DNA of 64,000 nt from Eutreptiella sp. 'Long Island Sound 2002' (Eukaryota > Euglenozoa > Euglenophyceae > Eutreptiales > Eutreptiaceae): positions 96,777,568 to 96,841,567 of the forward strand of contig OZ038383.1 in NCBI GenBank assembly GCA_964036045.1. Direction: 5' to 3'. This document shows, in pieces, positions 52,498 to 61,965 of this stretch (its first letter is position 1; each line of letters opens with the position of its first letter). Under the pieces are notes generated by a model that saw only the letters and a program-made list of their open reading frames with translations, searched no databases and was not told the DNA's origin. A program made the position numbers and the translations under genes.

Positions 52498-53085
52498 GTA
52501 CATCCATGGGCTCAAAGTGAACTGCATGCCCAGCTCCCAGCACTCGCCCGTCTCCTGGCAACTGATGAGCAACAAGAAAAACAGAATCTCGGCGAACACC
52601 AGCGTGAGGACCCCGGCGGCCCAGCTCACAAGCTGAGTCGATAGGCCCTTCTTCTTCAGCTCCAGAGACGGGTAGCACAAATCCAGGATGTTCCTGAATG
52701 ACCCACAGGTAAGGAGCATGTAAAGCCCCACCATGAACCACAGGAACACGCAGAATGCAGCGATAATGAAGCGGCCCAGGAATAGCAGACTGTTGAAGTC
52801 ATTGAACGCCAAGAGATTGAGTTCCGTGCACAGGACCGTGCATACATTCAGCAATAGGAAGAATGGCGCAAAGAGCACCACCACTAACCCTGCAACTCCA
52901 AGGAACATGAGCCGTGGATCCAAGTACCAGGGGTTCGCGGCGAGCAGCGGTGGCCTTGGCGCCCTTTTGGGGGGTGTTGGTGGGTTGGCAAATGCCTCAA
53001 CCACCGCATCTGTAAACGTCTTCTGGGCCACGATGTTACTGAATCCCAGGCGAACCAAATCTACAGTGCCCAACTGCAGCAGAGC
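52498..53085 (-). CDS. polytopic membrane protein exon, unknown family
   Basis: Acceptor ATTTTCAG at 53086, donor GTATGA at 52497; 196 codons, phase 0 at both ends. After ALLQLGTVDLVRLGFSNIVA and a Pro-rich loop come NPWYLDPRLMFLGVAGLVVV, a second helix LGRFIIAAFCVFLWFMVGLY and a third LVSWAAGVLTLVFAEILFFL. At least three membrane spans are clear, with a Lys-rich loop before the last. Upstream exons are not identified. The gene is a real host-gene candidate because the frame is clean and bordered by good splice sites; transporter or channel roles are only guesses. Confidence 0.6.
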
Positions 53086-53717
53086 CTGAAAATGTGTGTG
53101 ATGGGGGTAGGGACGTGGACAACACTCAATTCTGCAGGGAACACTGAGGTCCAGAAAAATGGGAGAAAGGGATTCCCGTTGTTTGGTGGGGAGGGTCGGA
53201 GAGGTCCGTAGGCAAAAGATCGGTGCGAGCCTTGACTCCCTGGCGTTGTAAGGCTGGTCACTCTTAGACAATCTTGGCGAGCAGTCAAATACTTCTACAT
53301 GGGAATAAACCAGAGCACCGAGACATTGGTAAAGAACAATTGAGCCCACACCTCACGAACAGGGCGTGTACATACCTGGCGCCAACACCTGCCATGGCAG
53401 GGGTCAGCAAATGTCACAAAAATGATTGGCAGTTGTTGGCAGGTGTCACAAAATTTTCTGGAAGGTGTCGGCAGGTTTCAGGCAGCTTGGACTTTTGCAC
53501 GCACACGGAGGCACACACGGTGCAGCAATGTAAGCAGAAAAGCAGGTTCTCAACAAATCATGGAACCCGTGGACAGCGAAATTACAGGTGTTGGCGCCTC
53601 TTGTGCCCAGGATGAAGAAGTTGCAACAGGCGCTCTGTGACCCTGGCCCCGGATCCCAAAGTGTACAACACAATGCAAGCATGCACAGCAGAGGCTCAAC
53701 AGCTCAAAAAAGCATAA

Positions 53718-53718
<1 letters not shown>

Positions 53719-53761
<43 letters not shown>

Positions 53762-53778
53762 TGTGTGCGTGTGTGTGC
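53719..53778. repeat. (GT)n microsatellite
   Basis: About 20 GT dinucleotides followed by GCGTGTGTGCG-type variants, in the probable upstream region or an intron of the membrane-protein gene. Confidence 0.95.
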
Positions 53779-54129
53779 CAAAAAAGATTGAGACTCAGAA
53801 AATACAGCAACCCACTCCACACTACACTGGTTGTTGGCTAGCGAAGTAGCGTGATGGGACACCGTGTAGACCGCGCGCATGGTGCATGTTATCTGACCCC
53901 GAGGCATATGCACCAACTTGTGTGCGCAATAACAAGGCTTGCCCCCTGCCCCCCACCGAAAGGTTGAAACCCAACACCTTCACGTGTACACGCTGTGCAC
54001 TAGTCAGAGAGGCAGTCACCAGGCAAATGGCTTTGCAAAGGCGAGAGGGGTGGAGTTTGCAATTTTGCTTCTCACTTGGAAGTCGGCACATCATACAGGA
54101 GCTTACCCATGTCACGGCACGTGCCGCGG

Positions 54130-54330
54130 CACACTTTCCAATGCCCCCCCCCCCCTCCCCCCCCCCCCCCCTCCGTGTCATGGTGGCACAGCCGGCACAG
54201 CCGGCACAGGTGACACAAGTGCCGATCACCCTCACACAACACGACATAGCGGCGGCCCCGTGTGACACGACACACCCTATGTGGCGGCACCGTGGCACGG
54301 CACGGCCGGAGCCCCCCCCCCCCCTCCCCC
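54130..54330. repeat. poly(C) tracts and GGCACAGCC repeats
   Basis: C-runs at about 54144-54170 and 54314-54330, with GCACAGCCGGCACAGCCGGC between them. No gene. Confidence 0.8.
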
Positions 54331-54439
54331 CGCGCCGTGGCTGGGTAAGCTCCACATCACTGTAAGGTGGAAATGGGCAATGCGGAAGAAAGGATCAATT
54401 GATCAACCAATCGATGAAGTGAATTGAATTATATAAGGA

Positions 54440-54484
54440 AAACGGGCTATTAACCCGTTTTTTTACCAAAAAAAAACGGGCTGT
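54440..54484. repeat. hairpin repeat, left copy
   Basis: AACGGGCTATTAACCCGTTT is a palindrome. It is followed by the element AACCCGTTTTTTTACC + A9 + CGGGCTGT, which is repeated exactly (33 bp) at 55671-55703 on the far side of the 54570-55514 gene. Each copy can form a short stem (CCCGTTTTTTT with AAAAAAACGGG). Confidence 0.85.
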
Positions 54485-54569
54485 AGTCAGCGATGAGAAG
54501 GAAAGGATGGAAATAGGGTTAGAGCGAGGCATTCGCCGAATCCGAATTATAAAATCACTTCAATAAAAC

Positions 54570-55514
54570 TCACTCCTGTGCGCAACAAGGGCCAAGCATG
54601 GAACCATCTTTGGCACCCTTCCCCATGCACGTTTCATGGTATGGTGCATTGCACATAGCGCAAAAAACGCGGGTCATGCCGCGCAACTTACGCCACACAT
54701 TAATCTCACGTGAGCACCTATGACAGATGAATTCAGATGCAACCCGGCGTTCTGCAGCCGGTGCCTTGGGCCGTCGCATCTTAGGGAAAGGCATGGGAGC
54801 ATCAGACAGATCCTGCGAAATACGGGCATTTTCTGCACTTGGGGGAGCCGCATAAGCAGCAGCCTTATACTCTTCGCGTCCTTGGTCAAAAGACCGCTTG
54901 AGGGAAACCTGGGTCAAGGGCCGCTCTTCATAATCCCATTCTGAGTTAGAAGACGCACTCTTACAATCAACAAGCAAGTCCACTGAGCAAGCCGATTGTG
55001 AGGAGGTCACACTAATCTTTCCTGGGCTCGAATCTGCCACAGGTGCAATGAGGGCTACCTGTTCAGGCACGGGAGGAACATCCACAGGTGCAATGGGGGC
55101 TACCTGTTCGGGCACGTGAGGAACATCCACAGGTGCAATGGGGGCTACCTGTTCGGGCACATGAGGAACATCTTGAGCAGGGGATGCCACTACACCAGCA
55201 ACAACCTCAGCATTATTCTCGGGGATGCCGAGCGAGGTGCTTTCCAAAAGAAAGTCCTCGTCCAAGAGGCCAGGCGCCGGGGGCTTAGAGGCTGGAGCAT
55301 GTCCACTCAAGATGCCTGCCACTTTGTGAGCAGTGTCCCTTGATGCTTGGTGATACACCATCATTGTGTTGGGCCTTACTTTAAAGTACTTAGAAGTCTC
55401 GGGCAATGGCAACCCTGAGTTAGCAGCTTTAGTCATGGCTGCACGTCGAGCCAAGTCCTTGAACACCAATTTGCGTTTAAGTACCTTAGAGGCCTTGTTT
55501 TGGCTCCGTTGCAA
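54570..55514 (-). CDS. unknown protein with C-terminal zinc finger
   Basis: About 314 codons ending in TGA 54570. The frame opens after an acceptor-like TGTTTTTAG and has its first ATG at 55433, so 55514-55434 is coding only if it is a downstream exon. The N-terminus is Lys/Arg-rich. Residues about 125-165 are three copies of a VPxVPEQVAPIAPVD repeat, then a Ser/acidic linker. The C-terminus (CHRCSREINVWRKLRG, FCAMCNAPYHETC, CC) has RING/PHD-like spacing but not a complete consensus. It lies between exact 33-bp hairpin repeats, suggesting a mobile cassette. Function unknown. Confidence 0.5.
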   Translation of the reverse strand: MQRSQNKASKVLKRKLVFKDLARRAAMTKAANSGLPLPETSKYFKVRPNTMMVYHQASRDTAHKVAGILSGHAPASKPPAPGLLDEDFLLESTSLGIPENNAEVVAGVVASPAQDVPHVPEQVAPIAPVDVPHVPEQVAPIAPVDVPPVPEQVALIAPVADSSPGKISVTSSQSACSVDLLVDCKSASSNSEWDYEERPLTQVSLKRSFDQGREEYKAAAYAAPPSAENARISQDLSDAPMPFPKMRRPKAPAAERRVASEFICHRCSREINVWRKLRGMTRVFCAMCNAPYHETCMGKGAKDGSMLGPCCAQE

Positions 55515-55527
55515 CCCCCTGGCGCTA

Positions 55528-55705
55528 AAAACAGGTCACAACCCGTTTTTTTTCGGTAAAAAAACGGGCTGTCCGGAGACAGCCCGTTTTTTTTTGGTAC
55601 AAAAACGGGCTGTCCGGAGACAGCCCGTTTTTTACTGGTAAAAAAACGGGTTGTGTGGCTGGGGACGGACAACCCGTTTTTTTACCAAAAAAAAACGGGC
55701 TGTTA
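55528..55705. repeat. cluster of ACGGGCTGT hairpins
   Basis: ACGGGCTGTCCGGAGACAGC followed by CCGT occurs twice (about 55563-55586 and 55605-55628), each a near-perfect palindrome, flanked by T- and A-runs. CACAACCCGTTT and AAACGGGTTGTG form a further arm. The exact copy of the left hairpin is at 55671-55703. Confidence 0.85.
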
Positions 55706-56168
55706 ACCCTTTTTTAAAGAGGCACAACTCGTAATTACTCAAACTACCACTGCGGAATGCATTGGTCAGCATTCTCTAAAAATATTGCAACAGGAGCATT
55801 GCAAGTGATTGAGACAAACAATTTCCAACATATGCTGTTCAAAAAGAATTGTTGCATTAGCATATCATGTGCTCTGTGGCACGATGTGGCATATCAACAC
55901 AAAGCAACACAAGGTCTACCAGGCGGCCAGAAGATCGACGGTACGAGGAGAGCCCCCCGCCCCTCCCCCTCCCACGCTCTTAAGGGGTTTGGTGTAGGAA
56001 GGGAGGGGGGGCAACCCTCTCCCTTCCTCGTGTGCACCAGACCCGCATGATTCATGCTACCATGGCAATTCTTGAGCACGGCTTCCGTTTCAAACCCCCA
56101 AAACACCGTCAAGGGTTGCAATTTAGGCAACACAGCTGCACGCACAGCTATGATCAACGTGCTCGAGG

Positions 56169-56516
56169 CTAAGGGCGGGGTGCACAGAGCTCCATCACGA
56201 TGCCCAGTACACCCATCACCCTTTGCCGAATGAAGACAAAGACTTCCGCTATGTGCCCGTGACATATCTGTTGTTGTGAACACCCACGTGGACAAGCCAA
56301 CGTTTGTCTCTCAAAAGCCGCGAGAATCGACACGTGCAAATGATGCACCTGACCATCGATGCCATCATCATAGAATTCCTGGCTTTGCTCCTCAAAGCCG
56401 TTCTCATTCAACCACGTTACAACGTCGTCAACCGTCCAATCCACCACTCCCTTTTTGAGTAGATTCGTGTTGCTAAATGTGATCAACAAGCAAAAGAGGA
56501 CCGGCAAAAGATGCAT
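56169..56516 (-). CDS. SAM-domain-containing exon(s), partial
   Basis: VVDWTVDDVVTWLNENGF followed by EEQSQEFYDDGIDG is the first half of a SAM (sterile alpha motif) domain, a protein-interaction module. It breaks off at GATGGTCAGG, a plausible donor, and the second half is not found in this frame. The downstream part of the frame (to 56169) is likely intron or another exon in a different frame. It may belong with the 54570-55514 exon in one minus-strand gene (inference). Confidence 0.5.
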   Translation of the reverse strand: MHLLPVLFCLLITFSNTNLLKKGVVDWTVDDVVTWLNENGFEEQSQEFYDDGIDGQVHHLHVSILAAFERQTLACPRGCSQQQICHGHIAEVFVFIRQRVMGVLGIVMELCAPRP

Positions 56517-56929
56517 AAGGCCCTAAGATACACGAATAACATTTTTGGTTGAAAACCACCTTCGTGACATTGCTCACAGCGGAGTGCCGGGTGGGAGGTA
56601 TAACTTTGGTTTGTGGGGGGAGCAAGCATCTCCGCTCCAAACGGAAAGGGGGTGCTAACAAACAAAGCCAAAACTTTCGGAGCTTGCGAGCAAGCGGGCA
56701 CTGAACAAATCGTGAGCAGCCGCCCATAAGCGAAAGTGCACATAGAGCATGACCAAACCACAACACACAGCATCGCCACACAATCGGACGGCTGAAGCAC
56801 CCTGCTTGTGTACCTGTTGTAATTGTCCACATTGTTACAGCAGTTCAAATGGCACCAAGAGAGGGGCAATGGCACCCCAAAAGGAAAGGGGGCCCTAAGA
56901 AATGAAGACAAAACGAGTTTGCGGTGGTA

Positions 56930-57437
56930 CCTTGTACAAACTGAATTAGCAAATAATGGGAACAAGTGATCTCATGTATCCAGGAAGAGAAGAAGCTATA
57001 TGTGTCAACCACCTTGAGCACAATCTCGCTGCGATCCAAAGCGCAAGCCATGTCGAGATTACAAAAAGACCTCATGCAACTGCGCAAAGTTCTTGGCTTT
57101 CCCGTTTAATGCCAAAACGGGGAAAGCTTCATCGCCACTGGCTGCACGGTCCCCAAAAAGCACCCGCACATGATGTGCGGAATAGTTGGCATCAAAGATC
57201 CGGATGGTGGCCCAAGAGGTGCGGGCGAGAAGGCTGAGTACTCCCATCCCCGTCCCAGTGCAATGCCTCAACAACGTGAAAACTTCCGCCCGTTAGCAAA
57301 AATGCGCCAGCTTGAGGCAATGATAAATGCACAGAGCTCAGATTAGGGCTATTGGAAAGAGCAAGCAACCAAAATAGACAACATGAACTAAGAACCCCGT
57401 CGGCACGGTTTTTTATCAAAGTTTCCGTCGCGTTCAA
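56930..57437 (-). CDS. candidate upstream exon(s) of the SAM gene
   Basis: Minus-strand frames include AFLLTGGSFHVVEALHWDGD and, after a frame change, SWATIRIFDANYSAHHVRVL, GDEAFPVLALNGKAKNF and NLDMACALDRSEIVLKVVDT, ending LLIQFVQ before a donor-like GTACCA. The composition is of a folded protein, but frame changes mean introns or decay. Family not recognised. The intervening 56525-56930 has two diverged CCCCTTTCC-type repeats and looks intronic. Confidence 0.3.
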
Positions 57438-57439
57438 AA

Positions 57440-58445
57440 CATTTTAGTGGTTCCTCTTCACACTTTGGCTTTGGATTTCACGGAAAGCGAGGCAAACACA
57501 CAACTTATCAAAGTGACATGAACCGAGCTAAAGTGCAAGGGTCGGCACATATGCTTTTGTTTTGTGTTTTGTGTACCTCTGAATCGTATATATGCTTGCA
57601 TGCGTGCAGGGTTAACATCTCATCAATGACCAATGGACACTTGCATTGCCCTGTAGAGGGCCCCTACTCCGATGTGGGCGCCCTACCCTATCTGTACCCC
57701 TTGTCCTGTTCTCCGGTCCCGCACCCAGGTGTAGAGGTCCACTTGCCGATTTGGGGGGAATCCGAATCTCATGAGGTTGGTTTTGAACGAGCCCTCCCAC
57801 CAATCTCCCCGGGTACCCCTTGGTGTGTAACTCTGTGAAGGTTTGCACACAGTTGTGCCATGGGGTTTCCTAGCTTGTTTGGTAGTACATGCATTTCATG
57901 AGACAAAAGGGGGTTTTCTTGCTACACACTGAGCATGTCGTCAGGTGGACTTTGAGACAGAGGCAAAGCAAACAGGCAGAGCCAAATGCCACAAATATTT
58001 TCTGTATAGCAGTGTATGGCAGCAAGAAATGTACACGCCGTGTTATGTCACATGCCCTGTTTTTCTCATGTTCCCTAGTTCTTGTTTACGTCTTGTTCAC
58101 TGGCTCATGCTCTTGCCTGGTGCTTGTGTTCTTGTGGGTGGTGGTGGTGGGGGGGTTCTTTTGTTTAGGGGGCCGTTTGTCTCTGCCATGCTGAATATGT
58201 GAAAGTCACTAGTGTAGCCACGACCCAGGCGGTCCAGCTTGCGGTTACGACGATGGATGCTGAAGAGGAGGCCGTTGGAGCCTACTCGGAGGTTGCTGGG
58301 TATGTGAGGTTTTGGAGACGGTGGGGCAGCGCGGATAGCGTCCGCAAGGGCACTGGCAATTTGGGACATCGCTTCGATGACGCCATCCCCAGGGAGGCGA
58401 GGAAACATTTCCCAAACATGCAGCTCGAACAGGCGCAATTTCTAA
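57440..58445. other. spacer, no gene seen
   Basis: No frame with motif support; a GT-rich stretch at 58090-58150. Ends at the boundary of repeat copy B. Confidence 0.4.
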
Positions 58446-59478
58446 CTAACCTAATCAAGACTGAATATTGGGACCGAGCTGGTGGGGGAGGGAACATTAG
58501 CTAGGACTGGTGAAGGACATCAAGAATGATTCACACATTGATGGCTCTTAACAAAGTGAAATCAGCTTGCAAGTGAACCCCATCCCCATGAAGCCCACTT
58601 TCAAGGCTTTTGTTGGACTTCTGAGGGGCCAAAATGCCCCAAAATGGGCTCAAAATGGGCTCATTTCACCCGTTTGTGCACCCCAAATGGTCTAGGATGA
58701 GGTTTGGAAAAACGCGTTTTTGACCCATTCTTGACCCATTTCTGGTCCCAAAACAGCCTTTTTTCAAGGCATTTTGGGATTTTTGGAGGACCAAAATGGG
58801 CCACCACAAGCTCAAAATGGTCCAAAAACACTTGTTTTAGCGTCGCACATGGTCTAGGATCATTTTTGAGAAAAGTCATCTTTTTGCCCCTACTGGACCC
58901 TAATGACCCATTTGGGCACCCACCTGTTTGGGCTTGAGCTTGCAGCTTGCCGCAGCCTAGTGGGCCTAAGTACGAGGGTGTAGGCGTCCGTTTGGGCAAT
59001 TCTGAGCGGTGGAAACCACAAAAAGTGGGGGGTTGCGGGTGGAGTAGATGCCCTCGGAATCGCATTTTGAGCCATGTAGCCAAAGATATGGCCTATTCTT
59101 GGTTTGTGGCTGTCGGCATTTGAAGCTTCTGGGGGCCTTTTTGGGCCGTTTCCGGGACATGTCATGGAGTTAGAGGGCGGCAAAGAGCTCGTTGACACAG
59201 GGAAGTCAAGCCGCACGTGCAGAGTAGCCACCGTTTCCCTTCGTTTGGCCGTTTTGAATGTGTTCTAGGGCTTTTTAAGCCCAAAAATGGCTGCTTTTGG
59301 CCCTAAAGTGCAGTTTTTGAAAGTGAGGTTTGCCACTTGCAAATCCCGTTCCCGGCCGCCACCGTTGAGTTTCTTGCTCAAACTTTGTGTGATTGTACTT
59401 CACACCCATAGGTATCATCCACCAAAATTTCACCTAAATCTGAAGCACCACGACGGAGTTCTGATTTTTACCCATTTC
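58446..59478 (-). repeat. ~1-kb interspersed repeat, copy B (inverted copy of 28053-29075)
   Basis: Reverse complement of copy A over its full length (CCTAATCAAGACTGAATATT at one end, TGATTTTTACCCATTTC at the other). The DIRS-like element begins about 6 bases after it. Confidence 0.9.
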
Positions 59479-59522
59479 CCATTACCCAATCGAGACGAGG
59501 GAGGAAGGGAAGAGGAGGGGAC

Positions 59523-59584
59523 GGAGCACCAAGAGGTTGAAGACAGACTCTATGTTGCCGGCTTGTTAAGATTTTTGTTGCCGG
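59523..59584. repeat. DIRS left inverted terminal repeat
   Basis: Carries GGAGCACCAAGAG, GAAGACAGACTCTATGTTGC and CCGGCTTGTTAAGATTTTTG; inverse at 63869-63930. Confidence 0.9.
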
Positions 59585-59627
59585 TGGTTCAGGTGTCCGG
59601 AAGAAACATGTTCTTGCATTGTTGCAC

Positions 59628-61016
59628 TCAATTATGCACAAACTGCGTGCACACCCGACCACTGGCTGTAACTCTTCGGCGCTTGGGGCGTGACTCCAAA
59701 ACGGTGTCCGCCGGGCGCTTGCCCCGCGGTGGATTCTTGCGCCACCCATGCACAATGGGCATGGCGGGACGAGGCGGGTTAGAAGGGCCCGGCTCGCCCG
59801 AACCTACTGCAGGCTCTTGGGCTGGGGGGGTGGGTTCAACCTCTTGGTGCTCCGTCCCCTCCTCTTCCCTTCCTCCCTCGTCTCGATTGCTAGAGGGAGT
59901 ACGAGAAGGGTAGGGACCGGAGCACCAAGAGCTTGAAGGAATGTGCACTGAACTTAAACGAGACTGCAGCGCCTTGGCTAAAAAGTCCTTCGCTCCTAGC
60001 CTGGAGTAATGGCTGTTAAAGGCGGTTAAGTTGGCCCAACTGCCAACTTCGGCTGACTGCTCCGCCGACAGTCCCAACTGACGCCACAAGTCGAGACCGG
60101 CGCCACGTGTGGAGTGAGCGCCGAAAAAGTCGGCGTCGACGCCGGCGTCTTGCAAAATTTCCTTAGTGAGGGAAGAAATGCGTGCTGGCGACAAGGGACT
60201 AAACGGGCGTGTGACTGCCAAAAATACAGGACCCGGTGATCCATCGGAAGAAGCACCTTCTGTGGTCACGTTAATATATGCGGTTAGCAAAGAAAAAGGG
60301 CACATATGGTCCAAACCCTGCAAACGTAATATACGGTCCCACCTTAAGGTAGACCATCCCTTGCGACGCGTGCGCATGAACCATTGATCATCAATGTGGC
60401 CCCACAAACGCACCATGTTGGCACAATCAAATGAGCGGTAAAGTTGGAACAACCGGAGCACAATGATGAGACGTGAACGTAACTGGAAACGAGAAGACCA
60501 ATCCAACGGCTGGCCAAGCAGCCGTGCCACAAGCGCTTCACCCGACCAAAAAACAGTGCATTTTGGTGTGGATTGGTTCCAACGTTGACGCATAGCGCGG
60601 ATGGCAGGGTCGAATTGGAGTGAATGCATGGTTGGAAATTTTTGCTATGCTGCAAAGGCTGAGCGTGCTTGTGGCGCGGAGTCGACATCTATGGTGGAAA
60701 GAATGCTCGCCACTTGTGCGGTTGAAACACCGGGGAAAGAATACCCCATCTCTAGTCCAACGGCGCAAAACAGCCTAAAGGCTGAGTCGTACCTGACTAA
60801 AGATTTCGAATGCTTTTCCAAAAGCGCGTGGAGCGCCGTGTCAGTGTATCCTTTCTCCCTGAAAACCTGCTCGATAATGCAACGCAAAGAAGGGAAGTCT
60901 TTGGTTTTGGCATGGGCTGATTGAAGCAATCTAGAAACAGCCCCTCCCGCGGCAGGACGCGCACGGGCTTGAATCGCGGATCGTAGAGCCGCATTAGACG
61001 GGGCCACCACGGGCAT
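59628..61016 (-). pseudogene. DIRS tyrosine recombinase with one in-frame TAG
   Basis: ATG at 61016 opens MPVVAPSNAALRSAIQARAR. After 123 codons a TAG (60645-60643) interrupts, and the same frame continues to TGA at 59628. The N-terminal part (SLRCIIEQVFREKGYTDTAL) is the helical core-binding domain. The catalytic part has LRLFQLYRSFDCANMVRL with the first Arg, GAHSTRGAGLDLWRQLG with His-x-x-Arg, and a Tyr at NSHYSRLG, so all nucleophile-pocket residues are visible. It would integrate circular DNA copies. The C-terminus overlaps the internal complementary region. The TAG is either a decay mutation or is read through. Confidence 0.85.
59838..59938. repeat. DIRS internal complementary region
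   Basis: TTCAACCTCTTGGTGCTCCG to TCCCTCGTCTCGATTG is the exact inverse of 59484-59538. TACGAGAAGGGTAGGGACCG then GAGCACCAAGAGCTTGAAG is the inverse of the right end. It overlaps the 3' end of the recombinase ORF. Confidence 0.88.
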
Positions 61017-61287
61017 GCCTTTTTTGTGATACGGGGGGGGGAGGGGGGGGGTGAAATCTTGGAGGAGGCAGGCACTTTTTCAGGGCAGGCACTGCTTTTG
61101 TCCTACCCCTACCCTAGGGGGGGGGGGGTCCAGTCAAGGAGGCAGGCACCCACTCACCGCCTTGTCCACAGTACCTACCCAATATCAAACCACCCTCATA
61201 CCACATTTGCAAAGTACTTTCATGATGAGCTGTCAAAATAAAAAGACAGAAAAGTTTTCGACTACCATGGCACACACCCCAGCCTTC

Positions 61288-61360
61288 TGACACCCTGGGA
61301 ATTGAACCAGGGTCACAGCAGTTGCAAGCACAGAATCTTACCACTAACAGACCTATCACC
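61288..61360 (-). other. tRNA-like sequence 1 in the SINE-like insertion
   Basis: On the minus strand: A-box-like TAGGTCTGTTAGTGGTAAGA and a perfect T-arm CCTGG-TTCAATT-CCAGG with B-box GGTTCAATTCC. The acceptor stem does not pair well, so it is taken as a pol III promoter of a SINE, not a tRNA gene. Confidence 0.5.
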
Positions 61361-61465
61361 TCTGTTAGATACACCTCAGGAGTGGTATACATATTTTACT
61401 TTGAATCTATTCCCTCAAAGAATCTCAGCCTGGCGCAGCCTGCTAACACCAGCGCATTAATTACC

Positions 61466-61546
61466 AGAGCGCCAGGGTTCGAACCGACGATCTGTACACC
61501 GCAGGTGCAGTGCAGTACCGCTAGGGTACTGACCAGATCTGGCTAC
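61466..61546 (-). other. tRNA-like sequence 2 in the SINE-like insertion
   Basis: On the minus strand: A-box-like TGGTCAGTACCCTAGCGG and B-box GGTTCGAACCC about 45 bases apart. The T-stem is poorly paired. Together with sequence 1 it makes a possible dimeric SINE head. Confidence 0.45.
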
Positions 61547-61965
61547 CCGCTGCTCAGGGGCAGAATGAAAATTTTGCTTACAAATATTGTCCCCCAAAAA
61601 GGCCAACCCACTCTTGGCCTACCCCCACCCCGGGGGGGGGGGTGGGTGTTTCCGCTGAGGGCACCCAGAATTTCCAAAAAGGCAGGCAGGCACCCCCCCC
61701 CTGGGGGAGGGTGTGCGCGCCACTAAAAAAAGGCTTGACCACGGGCAACCCGGCCAAAGTGGCACCACGAGCATGCACCGAAGGTTTGGGAACATTTGGA
61801 AGTGCTGGAGAAACTGCCCTATGATGGGCCACGGAGGGCATGCGTACATGAGAGGCATGCGTGCCAAATCGGTTTTTAAAACGTCCTGGGCAAAGGCTTC
61901 CGGATGCGGGTAGCGTGAGATGAAGAGAGGAAGCTGTGTGTTGGTTGCCGATGCGAAACCGTCGA

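Larger units (their letters stand above)
61020..61740 (-). mobile_element. tRNA-related SINE-like insertion between RT and recombinase
   Basis: A GC-rich segment with G-runs (61031-61050 and 61121-61132), two tRNA-like sequences on the minus strand and a tail (61595-61738) related to 10975-11115. The extra DNA is atypical of DIRS elements, where RT and recombinase ORFs are close together. Exact ends and target duplication are unresolved; A-runs at both margins (TTTTTTGT and TAAAAAAAG) are candidates. Confidence 0.5.

Noticed and set aside
58661-59083. 140-codon frame present in both copies of the 1-kb repeat
   Set aside because: Conserved only because the DNA is repeated; the flanking frames are equally conserved and none has motif support.
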